NCBI GenBank assembly: GCA_963665085.2
Contig: CAXXXS010000002.1
Location: 1-64,000, forward strand
Reading direction: 5' to 3'
Length of the DNA: 64,000 bases
Source: G963665085 sp963665085
Lineage (GTDB): Bacteria > Bacteroidota > Bacteroidia > Bacteroidales > JAAAOM01
Shown here: positions 9,894-18,716 of the stretch, one piece after another
How the letters are laid out: every line of letters starts with the position of its first letter
How positions within the stretch are numbered: the first letter of the stretch is position 1
Notes under the pieces: generated by a model
Databases searched by the model: none
The model's input: only the letters and a program-made list of their open reading frames with translations
Told to the model about the DNA's origin: nothing
Made by a program: the position numbers and the translations under genes

Positions 9894-10172
9894 ATGAATA
9901 AAAAACTTCCTATAATATGTCCAAGTTGCAATTCTGGTTTAAAAGTTAAAAGTCTCAATTGTGATAATTGCGATACCACAATAAGTGGTCTGTTTGAATT
10001 ACCGATTCTTCTAAAACTAGATACAAAAGAACAAGATTTTATTCTTGACTTCATCCAATGTAGTGGCAGTTTAAAAATTATGGCATCTAAACTAAATCTG
10101 AGTTATCCCAGTGTTAGAAATATGCTGGATGATTTAATAACTAAAATCGAATATTTAAAAAATCATGATTGA
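9894..10172 (+). CDS. DUF2089-family zinc-ribbon/HTH protein
   Basis: The 92-residue protein begins with a four-cysteine zinc ribbon (CPSC near residue 9, CDNC near 23), followed by a helical region with a helix-turn-helix look (GSLKIMASKLNLSYPSVRNMLDDLITKIEYL). This order matches DUF2089, small putative regulators. It overlaps the following membrane gene by 8 bp, so they are translationally coupled. The pairing of DUF2089 with membrane proteins suggests control of its own operon; this is inferred from arrangement only. Confidence 0.85.
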   Translation: MNKKLPIICPSCNSGLKVKSLNCDNCDTTISGLFELPILLKLDTKEQDFILDFIQCSGSLKIMASKLNLSYPSVRNMLDDLITKIEYLKNHD

Positions 10173-10764
10173 AAAATTAATAAACCCCTTTAAATATATT
10201 GCTGGAACAAAATCACTTATTCTGGGAGTATTGATTATTATTATTACCTCAATAATAGGGAATTATAGTCACACCCACTTTCCTGATACCATTTCAATAA
10301 AAATTAGTCCTGATTTGTCATTCAGGTATTTTTTAGTTCAAAATTTATTGAATTGGTTTATTGTATCAAGCTTGTTCTATATTACTTCGCTTATAATTTC
10401 AAAATCTTCAATTAGAATTGTTGATATTTTTGGCACTCAAGCTTTAGCCAGATTTCCTTACTTATTTGCTTCTATTATTGGTTTTTCTGATTCGATAGAA
10501 GCCTTTGGTGAATATTTACTATGGACTCTATTGAAACAAGGGAATCCCATTGAAATATCAACGTTTGAAATAATATCTGCCATCTTATTAATGGTTTTCT
10601 CTCTTTTATTAACTATTTGGCTAATAACACTAATGTTCAATGCTTTTAAAGTATCTGCAAATATAAAAGGTTCAAAACTCATTTTGACTTTCATTAGCAT
10701 ACTGATTATCTCATTGGTTGTATCCAGTTATGCTACTAAAATATTAATCTTAAAATTTCAATGA
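10165..10764 (+). CDS. Yip1-like multi-pass membrane protein
   Basis: This 199-residue protein has a short amphipathic start (MIEKLINPFKYI) and five likely membrane segments (about residues 18-35, 65-88, 95-115, 130-155, 170-192). The overall layout and the NPFKYIAG opening resemble Yip1-domain proteins of bacteria, which often follow DUF2089 genes. It begins inside the preceding gene (8-bp overlap) and ends one base before the next start, so the three genes form one operon. No enzymatic motif is visible. Confidence 0.65.
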   Translation: MIEKLINPFKYIAGTKSLILGVLIIIITSIIGNYSHTHFPDTISIKISPDLSFRYFLVQNLLNWFIVSSLFYITSLIISKSSIRIVDIFGTQALARFPYLFASIIGFSDSIEAFGEYLLWTLLKQGNPIEISTFEIISAILLMVFSLLLTIWLITLMFNAFKVSANIKGSKLILTFISILIISLVVSSYATKILILKFQ

Positions 10765-10765
10765 T

Positions 10766-11185
10766 ATGAAAAGGACACAATTTGGTTGGATATTTTTTAT
10801 GATAATATTTGCTGTTACAGGAATCATTATCTATCAAAATCAAGATTCAAAAACAATCTTTTTAATTTCCTCGATTTCAATCATCTTATTATTGTTGTTT
10901 TACAAACTTTCCGTTTTAGTAACTGATGAATATGTTCAATTTTCTATGGGGATTGGTATTATTAGAGGAAAATACCTTATAAACAACATTAAGATGTGTA
11001 AACCACTAACCTATGTTCCATTGGGTTGGGGAATAAGATTGAAACCTGGTGCTATCTTATTCAATGTATCCGGGAACAAAGCCATAGAACTTGAAATCAA
11101 TGATAAAAGAAGAAAAATCTGGATAGGTACAGATTGCCCTGAAGAAATTGCAGATTTTATTAATTCTAAGAGAAATAATGGTTGA
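10766..11185 (+). CDS. Small membrane protein, PH-like domain
   Basis: Two membrane segments (residues ~8-25 and 30-50) are followed by a soluble beta-rich tail of about 85 residues (DEYVQFSMGIGIIRGKY ... KAIELEINDKRRKIWIGTD). The two-helix plus short beta domain layout resembles bacterial PH-domain membrane proteins, and the IRGKY...I turn fits that fold, but no strict motif confirms it. It is the last gene of the DUF2089 operon. Confidence 0.6.
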   Translation: MKRTQFGWIFFMIIFAVTGIIIYQNQDSKTIFLISSISIILLLLFYKLSVLVTDEYVQFSMGIGIIRGKYLINNIKMCKPLTYVPLGWGIRLKPGAILFNVSGNKAIELEINDKRRKIWIGTDCPEEIADFINSKRNNG

Positions 11186-11253
11186 AAAATTATAAAACCG
11201 GAATAAATATCTGTGCTGGAATTTAAACATAATTAATCATACTTAAAACAAAA

Positions 11254-11283
11254 CCAGCCCGGATTTTTAATCCGTGCTAGCTA
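11254..11283. repeat. Intergenic palindromic repeat, copy 2
   Basis: AGCCCGGATT (11256-11265) pairs with AATCCGTGCT (11269-11278). It is the direct-orientation sister of 9657-9686, with the same acc...agct edges, and lies between convergent genes, so it may also end transcription. Confidence 0.8.
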
Positions 11284-11304
11284 TGTTGTTTATCAGTATT
11301 ATTT

Positions 11305-14300
11305 TCATTCTCCAGGCTTAACAACCTTAACCCATTGTCCTGCTTTTTTGGCATTGATTGTATTGTCATACATCGCCTCACAATACACTGATGGAAGATA
11401 AAAGTCACCCAGGTATGAAGCTGTAAGAACCACAACAAAAACTTTTGTCTGTCCTTTACCAATATCAAAATAGGTATATACCCTATCATCCCGAATATCG
11501 CGATATGTAGGTTTATCGGCTTCCTGGGTTGATTCTAAATCAAACAATCGTGTATTGGATATTTCCCAACCAGAAGGGAATATCTGGGTTAATGCCATGT
11601 TATTGTAGTTGCCCAATATTCCGGGATTGTGCACCCTAACTACTGCTTTAAACTCTTTGCCTTGTTCTAACTCAGCTGGATTTATTGCATTATCTTCCAA
11701 ATCAAAATAAGAAACACTCATGTTAAGGTTTTTCTCATAGGAAGAAACATCATCCGTAGACGGAGTGCCTTCCATAGTGAGTGTAGCATAAATCACTGCA
11801 TTAGCATTATTCTTCACACTTACCTTTCCTTCATTTGCTTCTTTATAAACATAAGGATGCTGACTAATTGTATTCTCTTTTTTTACTTCTGATAAGTTGC
11901 TACCATCAAAGGCATAAGAAAAATTCAATGTTTTTGATACGCTTTCTGAATTTCCTGCAACTTTTGCCACACTCATTAAACAGTATGCTGTTGTATGCGT
12001 ACTCATCCATTGTTGTGTTGATAATTGTTTTCCAATTTCCTGTAAAAGTTTTGATGCAGTCTCCCAATCTTTAAGCAGGACGAGTGTTTCAAGAATCATT
12101 GCCCTGTCTCGCCATGATGAGCCATATGTATAACTATTGTAAGTCAAATAACTATCAATTTCTGTTGTTTGACCTACAACAAGTTCTTTTGCCACTTCAG
12201 GTTTTCCTGCTAACACATAAGCAGCTGCCAACCTCCATTTTGCCTGAACAGAGAGATGCTCATTTTCCCTGAACCTGTTCATTGCACCAAGTTCTGCTTT
12301 ATCTGCAAAGGCAAGTGTATATAACCGGTAAGCCTGTACCAAATCATGCTGATTACTGTAATTTGTTTGTACCGGAGACCAGTTATTAGCCCTGTTACGC
12401 TGATAGCGTATCCAATTCTTTTTTAAATCCTTTGGAAATTCGTATCCTTTCTTTTCTGCTTCTAAAAGGAAATGACCAGCATATGAAGAACCCCACTCAT
12501 CAGCAACAGTTGCTTCCGGCCAATAACCGAATCCTCCGTCTGAAGTCTGGAATTTTTTAAGCCTTTCTATAGCTGCCTCAACATTTTCTTTTGTTTTTTC
12601 TTTCACTTCATCGGTTAATTCTGTTACCTGACTCAAAAATAATTGAGGGAAAGCTGCAGAAGTAGTCTGCTCAATACAACCATGCGGGTATTGAATGAGG
12701 TATTTTAACCTTCGTCCAAAATCAACCGGGGGAATACATGAAACCTCAAGCTGGGCTGAATTTGTTCCTTTTATTCCTATTTTTTCAAAAGCTTGTCCCC
12801 AGGTTTCTCCGGGTTGTATTATGGTTGAATAACTCTTTGTTACCGGTGGATTTGGATTACGGACATCAATCTCTATATCGTAAGTAGCTTTTTCCGTTCC
12901 CGATGATGCTTCGACTTTTACGGTACCAATGCCCGTTTTGGGAGCTACTGACAAATCAAAACTTATGTTCTTCTCTGTTTCACTTCCAAAACGTACTTGT
13001 TGCGTTTTATTCTCCATGCTGAAGAAATCATTTGTAGTAACCTTCACCTGGGCTTCTTTAATTTTAGAATCCATAGTGAAAAGCGTAACAGGAAGTTTTA
13101 CTTTTTCATCCGGACCTAAAACCCGAGGCAAGGTTGCCAATAACATCAATGGACTTTTTACAGTTACTGTTTTTTCTGTGTTACCGTAGGCAATATCGTT
13201 TCCGGCGATTACCATAACCCTAACTGCACCAATATATTGTGGAAGTTGAACCTCATGTTTGTTGGTTCCATTCCTTTTTAGCGTAAACGGACCAATAAAT
13301 TTAACAACTGGTTTAAAACGATTGGCTTTTTCGGGTTTCTTGCCCCGTTCTCCTTCATCACCACCAATGGCAAATAATGCTTCAATATTTCCGCCATATG
13401 CACCAATCACATAATCATACAAATCCCATGTTTTTACGCCAAGAGCTTCCCTGGCATAAAAAACTTTCCAGGGTTCCGGGGTTGTAAAATTGGTAAGACC
13501 AAGAAGTCCTTCATCAACAACAGCAAGAGTATAAGTCATCTCCCTGCCCTCTTCTTCCTTAATTTTTACTTCAAAAGTAGATTCAGAATTTACTTCATCC
13601 GGTAAATTAAGCACAGGTTTTAACACGGTAGCTTTGTCTTCAACTTCTAAAGGAATAACGCCATAAAGTCGGATAGGCAAATCATTTACAGTCTGTTCAT
13701 GAGGCTGTAACAGGCTTACATTTACATAAATATTCGGGCTCATTTCCTCGGTGATATTAAACTGAAAAGATGTTTCTTCTGGTTGTCCTTCCACCCAGTA
13801 ATTAGCCAGAACTTTTGAACCGTTCTCAATACTAACCAAAATCCTTGAGCCCTCTGAACTTGGAATATTTAAAACTGCCTTCTCTCCTACCTGGTACTTT
13901 TCTTTATCTGCAGAGAATGTTAACATAGAGGCCCCACCTGGATTTTCTCTGTCGGAGCGACCTGCATAACCCGGCCAGTCAATATAAACTATTTTACCTG
14001 TTGAATGACCATCGGGCGATGTTATACGAACAAGGTATCTTCCCCATTCGGGATATTTTATTTCAAACTCAAAATTTCCAAATCCATCAGTAGTATTAAT
14101 TGTCTTCTTTACAACAGGAGAAATATTGGAACGGGCAATGTATGAACCCAGGTTATCATAAGAAGATTCCCACCACCAACGCCATTGAATTTTATAAACT
14201 TCAGCCGTTAATCCAGAGACAGATTTAAGATTTTCATCCGCATCTATGGTAACTACTTCTACTGTATGTTTTTTATCTGTGAGAAGCATTCCTCTTGCTT

Positions 14301-16896
14301 TATCTCCTTTTGGTGTTTTTACACCAACAAAAGTGTTGTATGGTGCATAATCCAACGACTGTGAGTTTACACTAAAATCACCTCCTTTTTCATAAACGGT
14401 AGTAAAGAAGTTTGCTTTTAACATTCCCGGAGGATTAGAGCCAGTTGTAATATTACTGGAGAAATTCACAGAGCCATTCGCTCCTGTTGTTCCATCAAAC
14501 ACAACAATTTCTTTACTTTCAAAAGAACGTGATGGATCATCAAAAATATAATCTTTGTATTTGCCAAACGAAGTGCGCATGGGAGACAATGTTAAATCAA
14601 CCGTCGCCTTTAAGTCTTTTGCTATTGCACCATGCAACCATTTTGCTTCAAGCGTCCCATTAATGGAGCCATTACCACGGGTTAACCGTTCTTTACCAAA
14701 ATCCAGTTTTATGCTTATCCGGTTTGGTTTAACTGTTTCTATCTTAATCCTTTTCTGAAACTTCGCTCCTCCAACCTGAATATTTGCCATCCAGTTACCT
14801 GTTGGTGCATCGCTTTCAGTTTTTGTAGTAAAAGTGTAAAAACCGTTTGTGCCTTGTGTTTTTACTATTCTGTTAACAGTCTGTCCATAGGGATTTATTA
14901 ACTCAAAACGAACAGGATGCTGTGCCGGAATCGATTTTTCTTTATCTGATAAAATAAAAGTTAAATAAATAGAATCTCCGGGACGCCAGACACCGCGTTC
15001 ACCATAGATAAATCCTTTTATTCCTTTTTGAACAACCTGTCCTCCAACATCGAATTTACTAAGGGCAAGAGACGAGCCATCATCCAGCTTTAAGTATCCT
15101 CGTTGTTTTCCTTCTTTTGCAATAAGAAGAAATGCTTTGCTATCAATCGTAATCTCAGCGATTCCTTCATTATTCGTTTTGGCTGTTCCAAGTATCTGTT
15201 GTTGATAATTGTATATTTCAATATCAACATTTCCTTTGGGCTGTGTCGTTAACAAATCTGTTACAACAACCGTAACTTTGTTGTTGGAGCCAGCCTTTGC
15301 TATTATTCCTAAATCACTTGCCAGTATATTTTTGGATACTTTTCGATTGCTGGTGTAGTAGGATTTATGACAAGGATTATCGCGTTGGCTCCAGTCATAA
15401 TCGTAGTCGTAATAATAATCATAGGAATAGTAATCTTCTGCCCCATCCCAATAACTCATTTCTGATTCATCTCCATCCCAGTTTTCTTCCTCAATATCAT
15501 CATCTTCCGGTGTATCATCTTCGCAAGGATAAAGTGAATACGAACGTTTAAATCCCAATTCAACTTTATAAATCGCTCCCGGATCTGTATTAATTAGCTC
15601 TGCTAAATCAATAGAAAAAGCATTCCATCTACCGTAATCAATAAGATGGTCGGAAACCAATTCAACTTTTTTATTTAAAATCAACCTGCCCACCCGGGTC
15701 ATCTGATTGTTTCCATCAAGTCGATTAACCTGCAGAAACTGAGCAATATTATCTTCGTATATTTTGACAATACGCACATCAATTGCATTGAGGTTAACTG
15801 CTTCAAAAGGCATATGCAGCCCACTTGAATTAGGTAGAATAACGCCATCACCTATTAATCTTACTGCGGGCTTGAGTGATTCAAAATTTAACTCTTCTGT
15901 TATATTCTTATCAAGCTTATACCCAAAAGAATTTTTTATATGTTTTGATATAGATATTTTTTTTTCACCTGTGATTCTCGTTTGTGGAAAAACCTTAACC
16001 TGGTTATTCTCTACTGTAAAGGTTAAATTACGAACTCCCTTTACTTCGATCAATCCTTCAAGATCCTGATTTTGTAATATTGGATCTGAAAAAGTTAATA
16101 AAATATGTTGATCGGGTTGATGCAAAACGCGGAAAGACATTAAATTAAATTCATTCAACCCCGGAATTTCAACTTCTTTTTCACCTTTTACGTCTACATC
16201 GATTTCTGCACCATCCCACGATATATCAACTTCACTTTTTTCTTCTTTACGTTGAATGCTATCGATAACAAAAGAATGTATTTTCTCATCATAATTATGA
16301 ATCCATTTGATAGACAAATTTTCACCTTCCTGCTTTGCTTTCAGAATTTTCTCAATTTCCTCGTTATTAATAAAATCAGCTGTTTTTAATTCCCCATTGA
16401 GTTTATTCCATTTTAAATCAGATGTAGAATAAGGACTATAAACCATTTCTGCTAACAGGAATGATTGTTTGATAACACTAAAAGAGAACTGAAAAGTAGA
16501 ATATTCTTCTGGTACATCAACTATTTTGCTTAATACCAGTGAACATGTATATTTTTCACCTGATTTTAATGGTTTATCCGGCTTAAATTCCAAAGTATTT
16601 GCGTCTACCCAAATAGCATCACCTTTAATATTGGGTTGAAACTTGAATAAATTTTTTGATGCTTCATTTCCTTCTTGTCCTTCTCCGGCTTTTTCTACAA
16701 ACCGAATGCGTATCGAAGAATTTGAACTTAGTATTCCTGAAGAGAAACCGGAAACATAATTTGTAAATCCCGGATCAATTTTGATTGTTTCAACATTAGA
16801 AGTTCTTGTGTTTTTGCATCCGGAAAATAATACTGTTGAACCCACCAACAGAATAATCCCAACAGCAATTGATAAGGGCCTGGATATTTTTTTCAT
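11305..16896 (-). CDS. Bacterial alpha-2-macroglobulin lipoprotein with thioester
   Basis: Bacterial alpha-2-macroglobulins are envelope protease traps: cleavage of a bait region exposes a thioester that captures the protease. The 1,863-residue protein has a lipoprotein signal (lipobox LFSGC, Cys27), MG-type beta domains, the A2M signature block after residue ~1,150, and an intact thioester motif GCIEQ with Cys near 1407, followed by the alpha/alpha toroid repeats (FQTSDGGFGYWP) and a C-terminal receptor-like domain. An acidic, tyrosine-rich insert lies near residues 470-500 (runs of D/E then Y/D). The usual neighbour, penicillin-binding protein 1C, is absent; a MscS channel gene lies downstream of its promoter side instead. 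Confidence 0.93.
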   Translation of the reverse strand: MKKISRPLSIAVGIILLVGSTVLFSGCKNTRTSNVETIKIDPGFTNYVSGFSSGILSSNSSIRIRFVEKAGEGQEGNEASKNLFKFQPNIKGDAIWVDANTLEFKPDKPLKSGEKYTCSLVLSKIVDVPEEYSTFQFSFSVIKQSFLLAEMVYSPYSTSDLKWNKLNGELKTADFINNEEIEKILKAKQEGENLSIKWIHNYDEKIHSFVIDSIQRKEEKSEVDISWDGAEIDVDVKGEKEVEIPGLNEFNLMSFRVLHQPDQHILLTFSDPILQNQDLEGLIEVKGVRNLTFTVENNQVKVFPQTRITGEKKISISKHIKNSFGYKLDKNITEELNFESLKPAVRLIGDGVILPNSSGLHMPFEAVNLNAIDVRIVKIYEDNIAQFLQVNRLDGNNQMTRVGRLILNKKVELVSDHLIDYGRWNAFSIDLAELINTDPGAIYKVELGFKRSYSLYPCEDDTPEDDDIEEENWDGDESEMSYWDGAEDYYSYDYYYDYDYDWSQRDNPCHKSYYTSNRKVSKNILASDLGIIAKAGSNNKVTVVVTDLLTTQPKGNVDIEIYNYQQQILGTAKTNNEGIAEITIDSKAFLLIAKEGKQRGYLKLDDGSSLALSKFDVGGQVVQKGIKGFIYGERGVWRPGDSIYLTFILSDKEKSIPAQHPVRFELINPYGQTVNRIVKTQGTNGFYTFTTKTESDAPTGNWMANIQVGGAKFQKRIKIETVKPNRISIKLDFGKERLTRGNGSINGTLEAKWLHGAIAKDLKATVDLTLSPMRTSFGKYKDYIFDDPSRSFESKEIVVFDGTTGANGSVNFSSNITTGSNPPGMLKANFFTTVYEKGGDFSVNSQSLDYAPYNTFVGVKTPKGDKARGMLLTDKKHTVEVVTIDADENLKSVSGLTAEVYKIQWRWWWESSYDNLGSYIARSNISPVVKKTINTTDGFGNFEFEIKYPEWGRYLVRITSPDGHSTGKIVYIDWPGYAGRSDRENPGGASMLTFSADKEKYQVGEKAVLNIPSSEGSRILVSIENGSKVLANYWVEGQPEETSFQFNITEEMSPNIYVNVSLLQPHEQTVNDLPIRLYGVIPLEVEDKATVLKPVLNLPDEVNSESTFEVKIKEEEGREMTYTLAVVDEGLLGLTNFTTPEPWKVFYAREALGVKTWDLYDYVIGAYGGNIEALFAIGGDEGERGKKPEKANRFKPVVKFIGPFTLKRNGTNKHEVQLPQYIGAVRVMVIAGNDIAYGNTEKTVTVKSPLMLLATLPRVLGPDEKVKLPVTLFTMDSKIKEAQVKVTTNDFFSMENKTQQVRFGSETEKNISFDLSVAPKTGIGTVKVEASSGTEKATYDIEIDVRNPNPPVTKSYSTIIQPGETWGQAFEKIGIKGTNSAQLEVSCIPPVDFGRRLKYLIQYPHGCIEQTTSAAFPQLFLSQVTELTDEVKEKTKENVEAAIERLKKFQTSDGGFGYWPEATVADEWGSSYAGHFLLEAEKKGYEFPKDLKKNWIRYQRNRANNWSPVQTNYSNQHDLVQAYRLYTLAFADKAELGAMNRFRENEHLSVQAKWRLAAAYVLAGKPEVAKELVVGQTTEIDSYLTYNSYTYGSSWRDRAMILETLVLLKDWETASKLLQEIGKQLSTQQWMSTHTTAYCLMSVAKVAGNSESVSKTLNFSYAFDGSNLSEVKKENTISQHPYVYKEANEGKVSVKNNANAVIYATLTMEGTPSTDDVSSYEKNLNMSVSYFDLEDNAINPAELEQGKEFKAVVRVHNPGILGNYNNMALTQIFPSGWEISNTRLFDLESTQEADKPTYRDIRDDRVYTYFDIGKGQTKVFVVVLTASYLGDFYLPSVYCEAMYDNTINAKKAGQWVKVVKPGE

Positions 16897-16987
16897 TTGT
16901 AAACAATTAGTTTAGACTTTTACTAATATACTTAATTAGGTTTGTATTTAAAATATGATTTTTCTTTCTTTCAATTGATACCCATTT

Positions 16988-17815
16988 TTAGGATTTTAAA
17001 TGAACATCCCTTTGAGGGAAAGGAATCTGAATTTTATTTTCAATAAATACACTGTTGATTGCAAATCGAAGATCGCTTTTAATATTTTCAACCAAAAATG
17101 AATTGGTTGTCCAGAAAAACAATTGAAAATCAAGCGATGAATCGCCAAAATTATTAAATCGCACAAATGGTTTGGGTTTTCTCGATATATCTGAATGGTT
17201 ATCAGCACATTCAAGAAGCACTTTTTTAACAAGCTCAACATCAGAACCATATGCCACTCCGACCTCAACATAAAACCGCGTTCGGGTTTCCATATGGCTC
17301 CAGTTAATTACATTGTCAGATATAAATTTATGATTGGGAACAATCATTACAATATCGTCACGGGTTTTTATTTTAGAAGTTCGCAGACCTATTTCTGTTA
17401 CTTTACCTACAATGCCTCCCTCAATTTCTACAATATCACCAACCTTTAAAGTACCTTCTATTAACAATGCGACACCAGAAATAATATCCTGAAAAATTTG
17501 TTGTAAACCAAGTCCAACACCAACTAATAAAGCAGCTGAACCAGCTAACAGAAAAGTTATTTTTATTCCGATCGTCTCCAGAATCAATGAAATAGCAATA
17601 ACCCATAAAAAATAACGAATTATTTGCCTTATTGTATGAAGTGTACCTTCATCGAAGCGTTTTTTTACTTTATCCCTTAAAAATATTCTTTTGATCAGCC
17701 TGTTAATGGTGTAGGTTACCAGGATAATAATAAGGGTAAATACTAAATCATAAACTGTTACAGAAAAATCTTTTGTATTTATTAATTCAAATTCAAGCAG
17801 ACTTTTTAAATTCAT
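16988..17815 (-). CDS. mscS: MscS-family mechanosensitive channel
   Basis: MscS channels open under membrane tension to release solutes. The 275-residue protein has helices at about 22-40, 65-85 and the pore-lining TM3 near 90-115, a glycine/alanine-rich segment (AGSAALLVGVGLGLQQIFQD) typical of the channel, then the cytoplasmic beta domain (VGDIVEIEGGIVGKVTEIGLRTSKI, IVPNHKFISD). It overlaps the upstream diadenylate cyclase gene by 4 bp, so both are made from one message. Cyclic di-AMP governs osmolyte balance in many bacteria, so the pairing with an osmotic release channel makes sense. Confidence 0.93.
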   Translation of the reverse strand: MNLKSLLEFELINTKDFSVTVYDLVFTLIIILVTYTINRLIKRIFLRDKVKKRFDEGTLHTIRQIIRYFLWVIAISLILETIGIKITFLLAGSAALLVGVGLGLQQIFQDIISGVALLIEGTLKVGDIVEIEGGIVGKVTEIGLRTSKIKTRDDIVMIVPNHKFISDNVINWSHMETRTRFYVEVGVAYGSDVELVKKVLLECADNHSDISRKPKPFVRFNNFGDSSLDFQLFFWTTNSFLVENIKSDLRFAINSVFIENKIQIPFPQRDVHLKS

Positions 17816-18594
17816 GATTCAAAATCTTTTTCTAAAATTTCTAATAACTCTTTACCTGAGATTGCTTCTTTAATTTCTCCCTGCTCAGCAATAGAGATTT
17901 TTCCGGTTTCTTCGGATACAATAATAATTAATGCATCTGTATTTTCACTCATTCCCAGTCCAGCCCTGTGTCGCATTCCGTAATGAGGTGGGAGATTAAA
18001 ATTTTCTGAAACAGGCAAAACACATCGGGCAGCATAAACTTTATCTCCACAAATGATAACAGCACCATCATGCAAAGGACTGTATTTATTAAAAATACTC
18101 ACAAGAATGCGGGAAGATGTTTCAGCATTCAGGACATCACCTGATTCAGCATAAGAAGACAGATTATTATTTTTTGCAACTACAATCAATGCACCTGTTT
18201 TTTCACGGGCCATTATTGTACATGCTTTATGTATCGATTTCGTTTTAACATCACTTGTTTTTTTTACTTTCGGAGTAAAAAGATGTTCGAGTGAAAAATT
18301 ACTCTGTTTAAAATATCGTGTACCCAAATACAGTAACATTCGCCTGATTTCTTGTTGAAAAACAATCATTAAAGCAATAACCCCAACACTAATCACCTGA
18401 CCTAAAATAGATTCCAGCAATTGCATATTTAAAGCCTTAACCAATCGATACAAAAAATAAATCGTTATTATACCTACAAATATGTTAAACGCTGGTGTAT
18501 CCTTTATTAGATTGTAAACAACATACATCAGGTAAGCAACAAGCAGTATATCAATAATATCAATTACCCTGATAGTAATAAATCCGTTTATCAT
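17812..18594 (-). CDS. cdaA: Diadenylate cyclase, CdaA type
   Basis: This enzyme joins two ATP molecules into the second messenger cyclic di-AMP at the membrane. Three hydrophobic segments fill residues ~10-80, and the DAC domain follows with both catalytic signatures, DGA (176-178) and RHR (208-210, in MRHRAGLG). The 260-residue length is normal for CdaA. Its 3' end overlaps mscS by 4 bp. No cdaR-type regulator is next to it. The gene is divergent from the dipeptidyl peptidase. Confidence 0.95.
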   Translation of the reverse strand: MINGFITIRVIDIIDILLVAYLMYVVYNLIKDTPAFNIFVGIITIYFLYRLVKALNMQLLESILGQVISVGVIALMIVFQQEIRRMLLYLGTRYFKQSNFSLEHLFTPKVKKTSDVKTKSIHKACTIMAREKTGALIVVAKNNNLSSYAESGDVLNAETSSRILVSIFNKYSPLHDGAVIICGDKVYAARCVLPVSENFNLPPHYGMRHRAGLGMSENTDALIIIVSEETGKISIAEQGEIKEAISGKELLEILEKDFES

Positions 18595-18716
18595 AAATCT
18601 GTGTTAAAGCGTAAAGATATTCATTTTATATATTTATGTTGATTGAACTATTATGTAGCATTATTTGTATTTTCTAAATGAATTCTATTTTCTTTGCCAT
18701 TCAAAATAAAAATATC

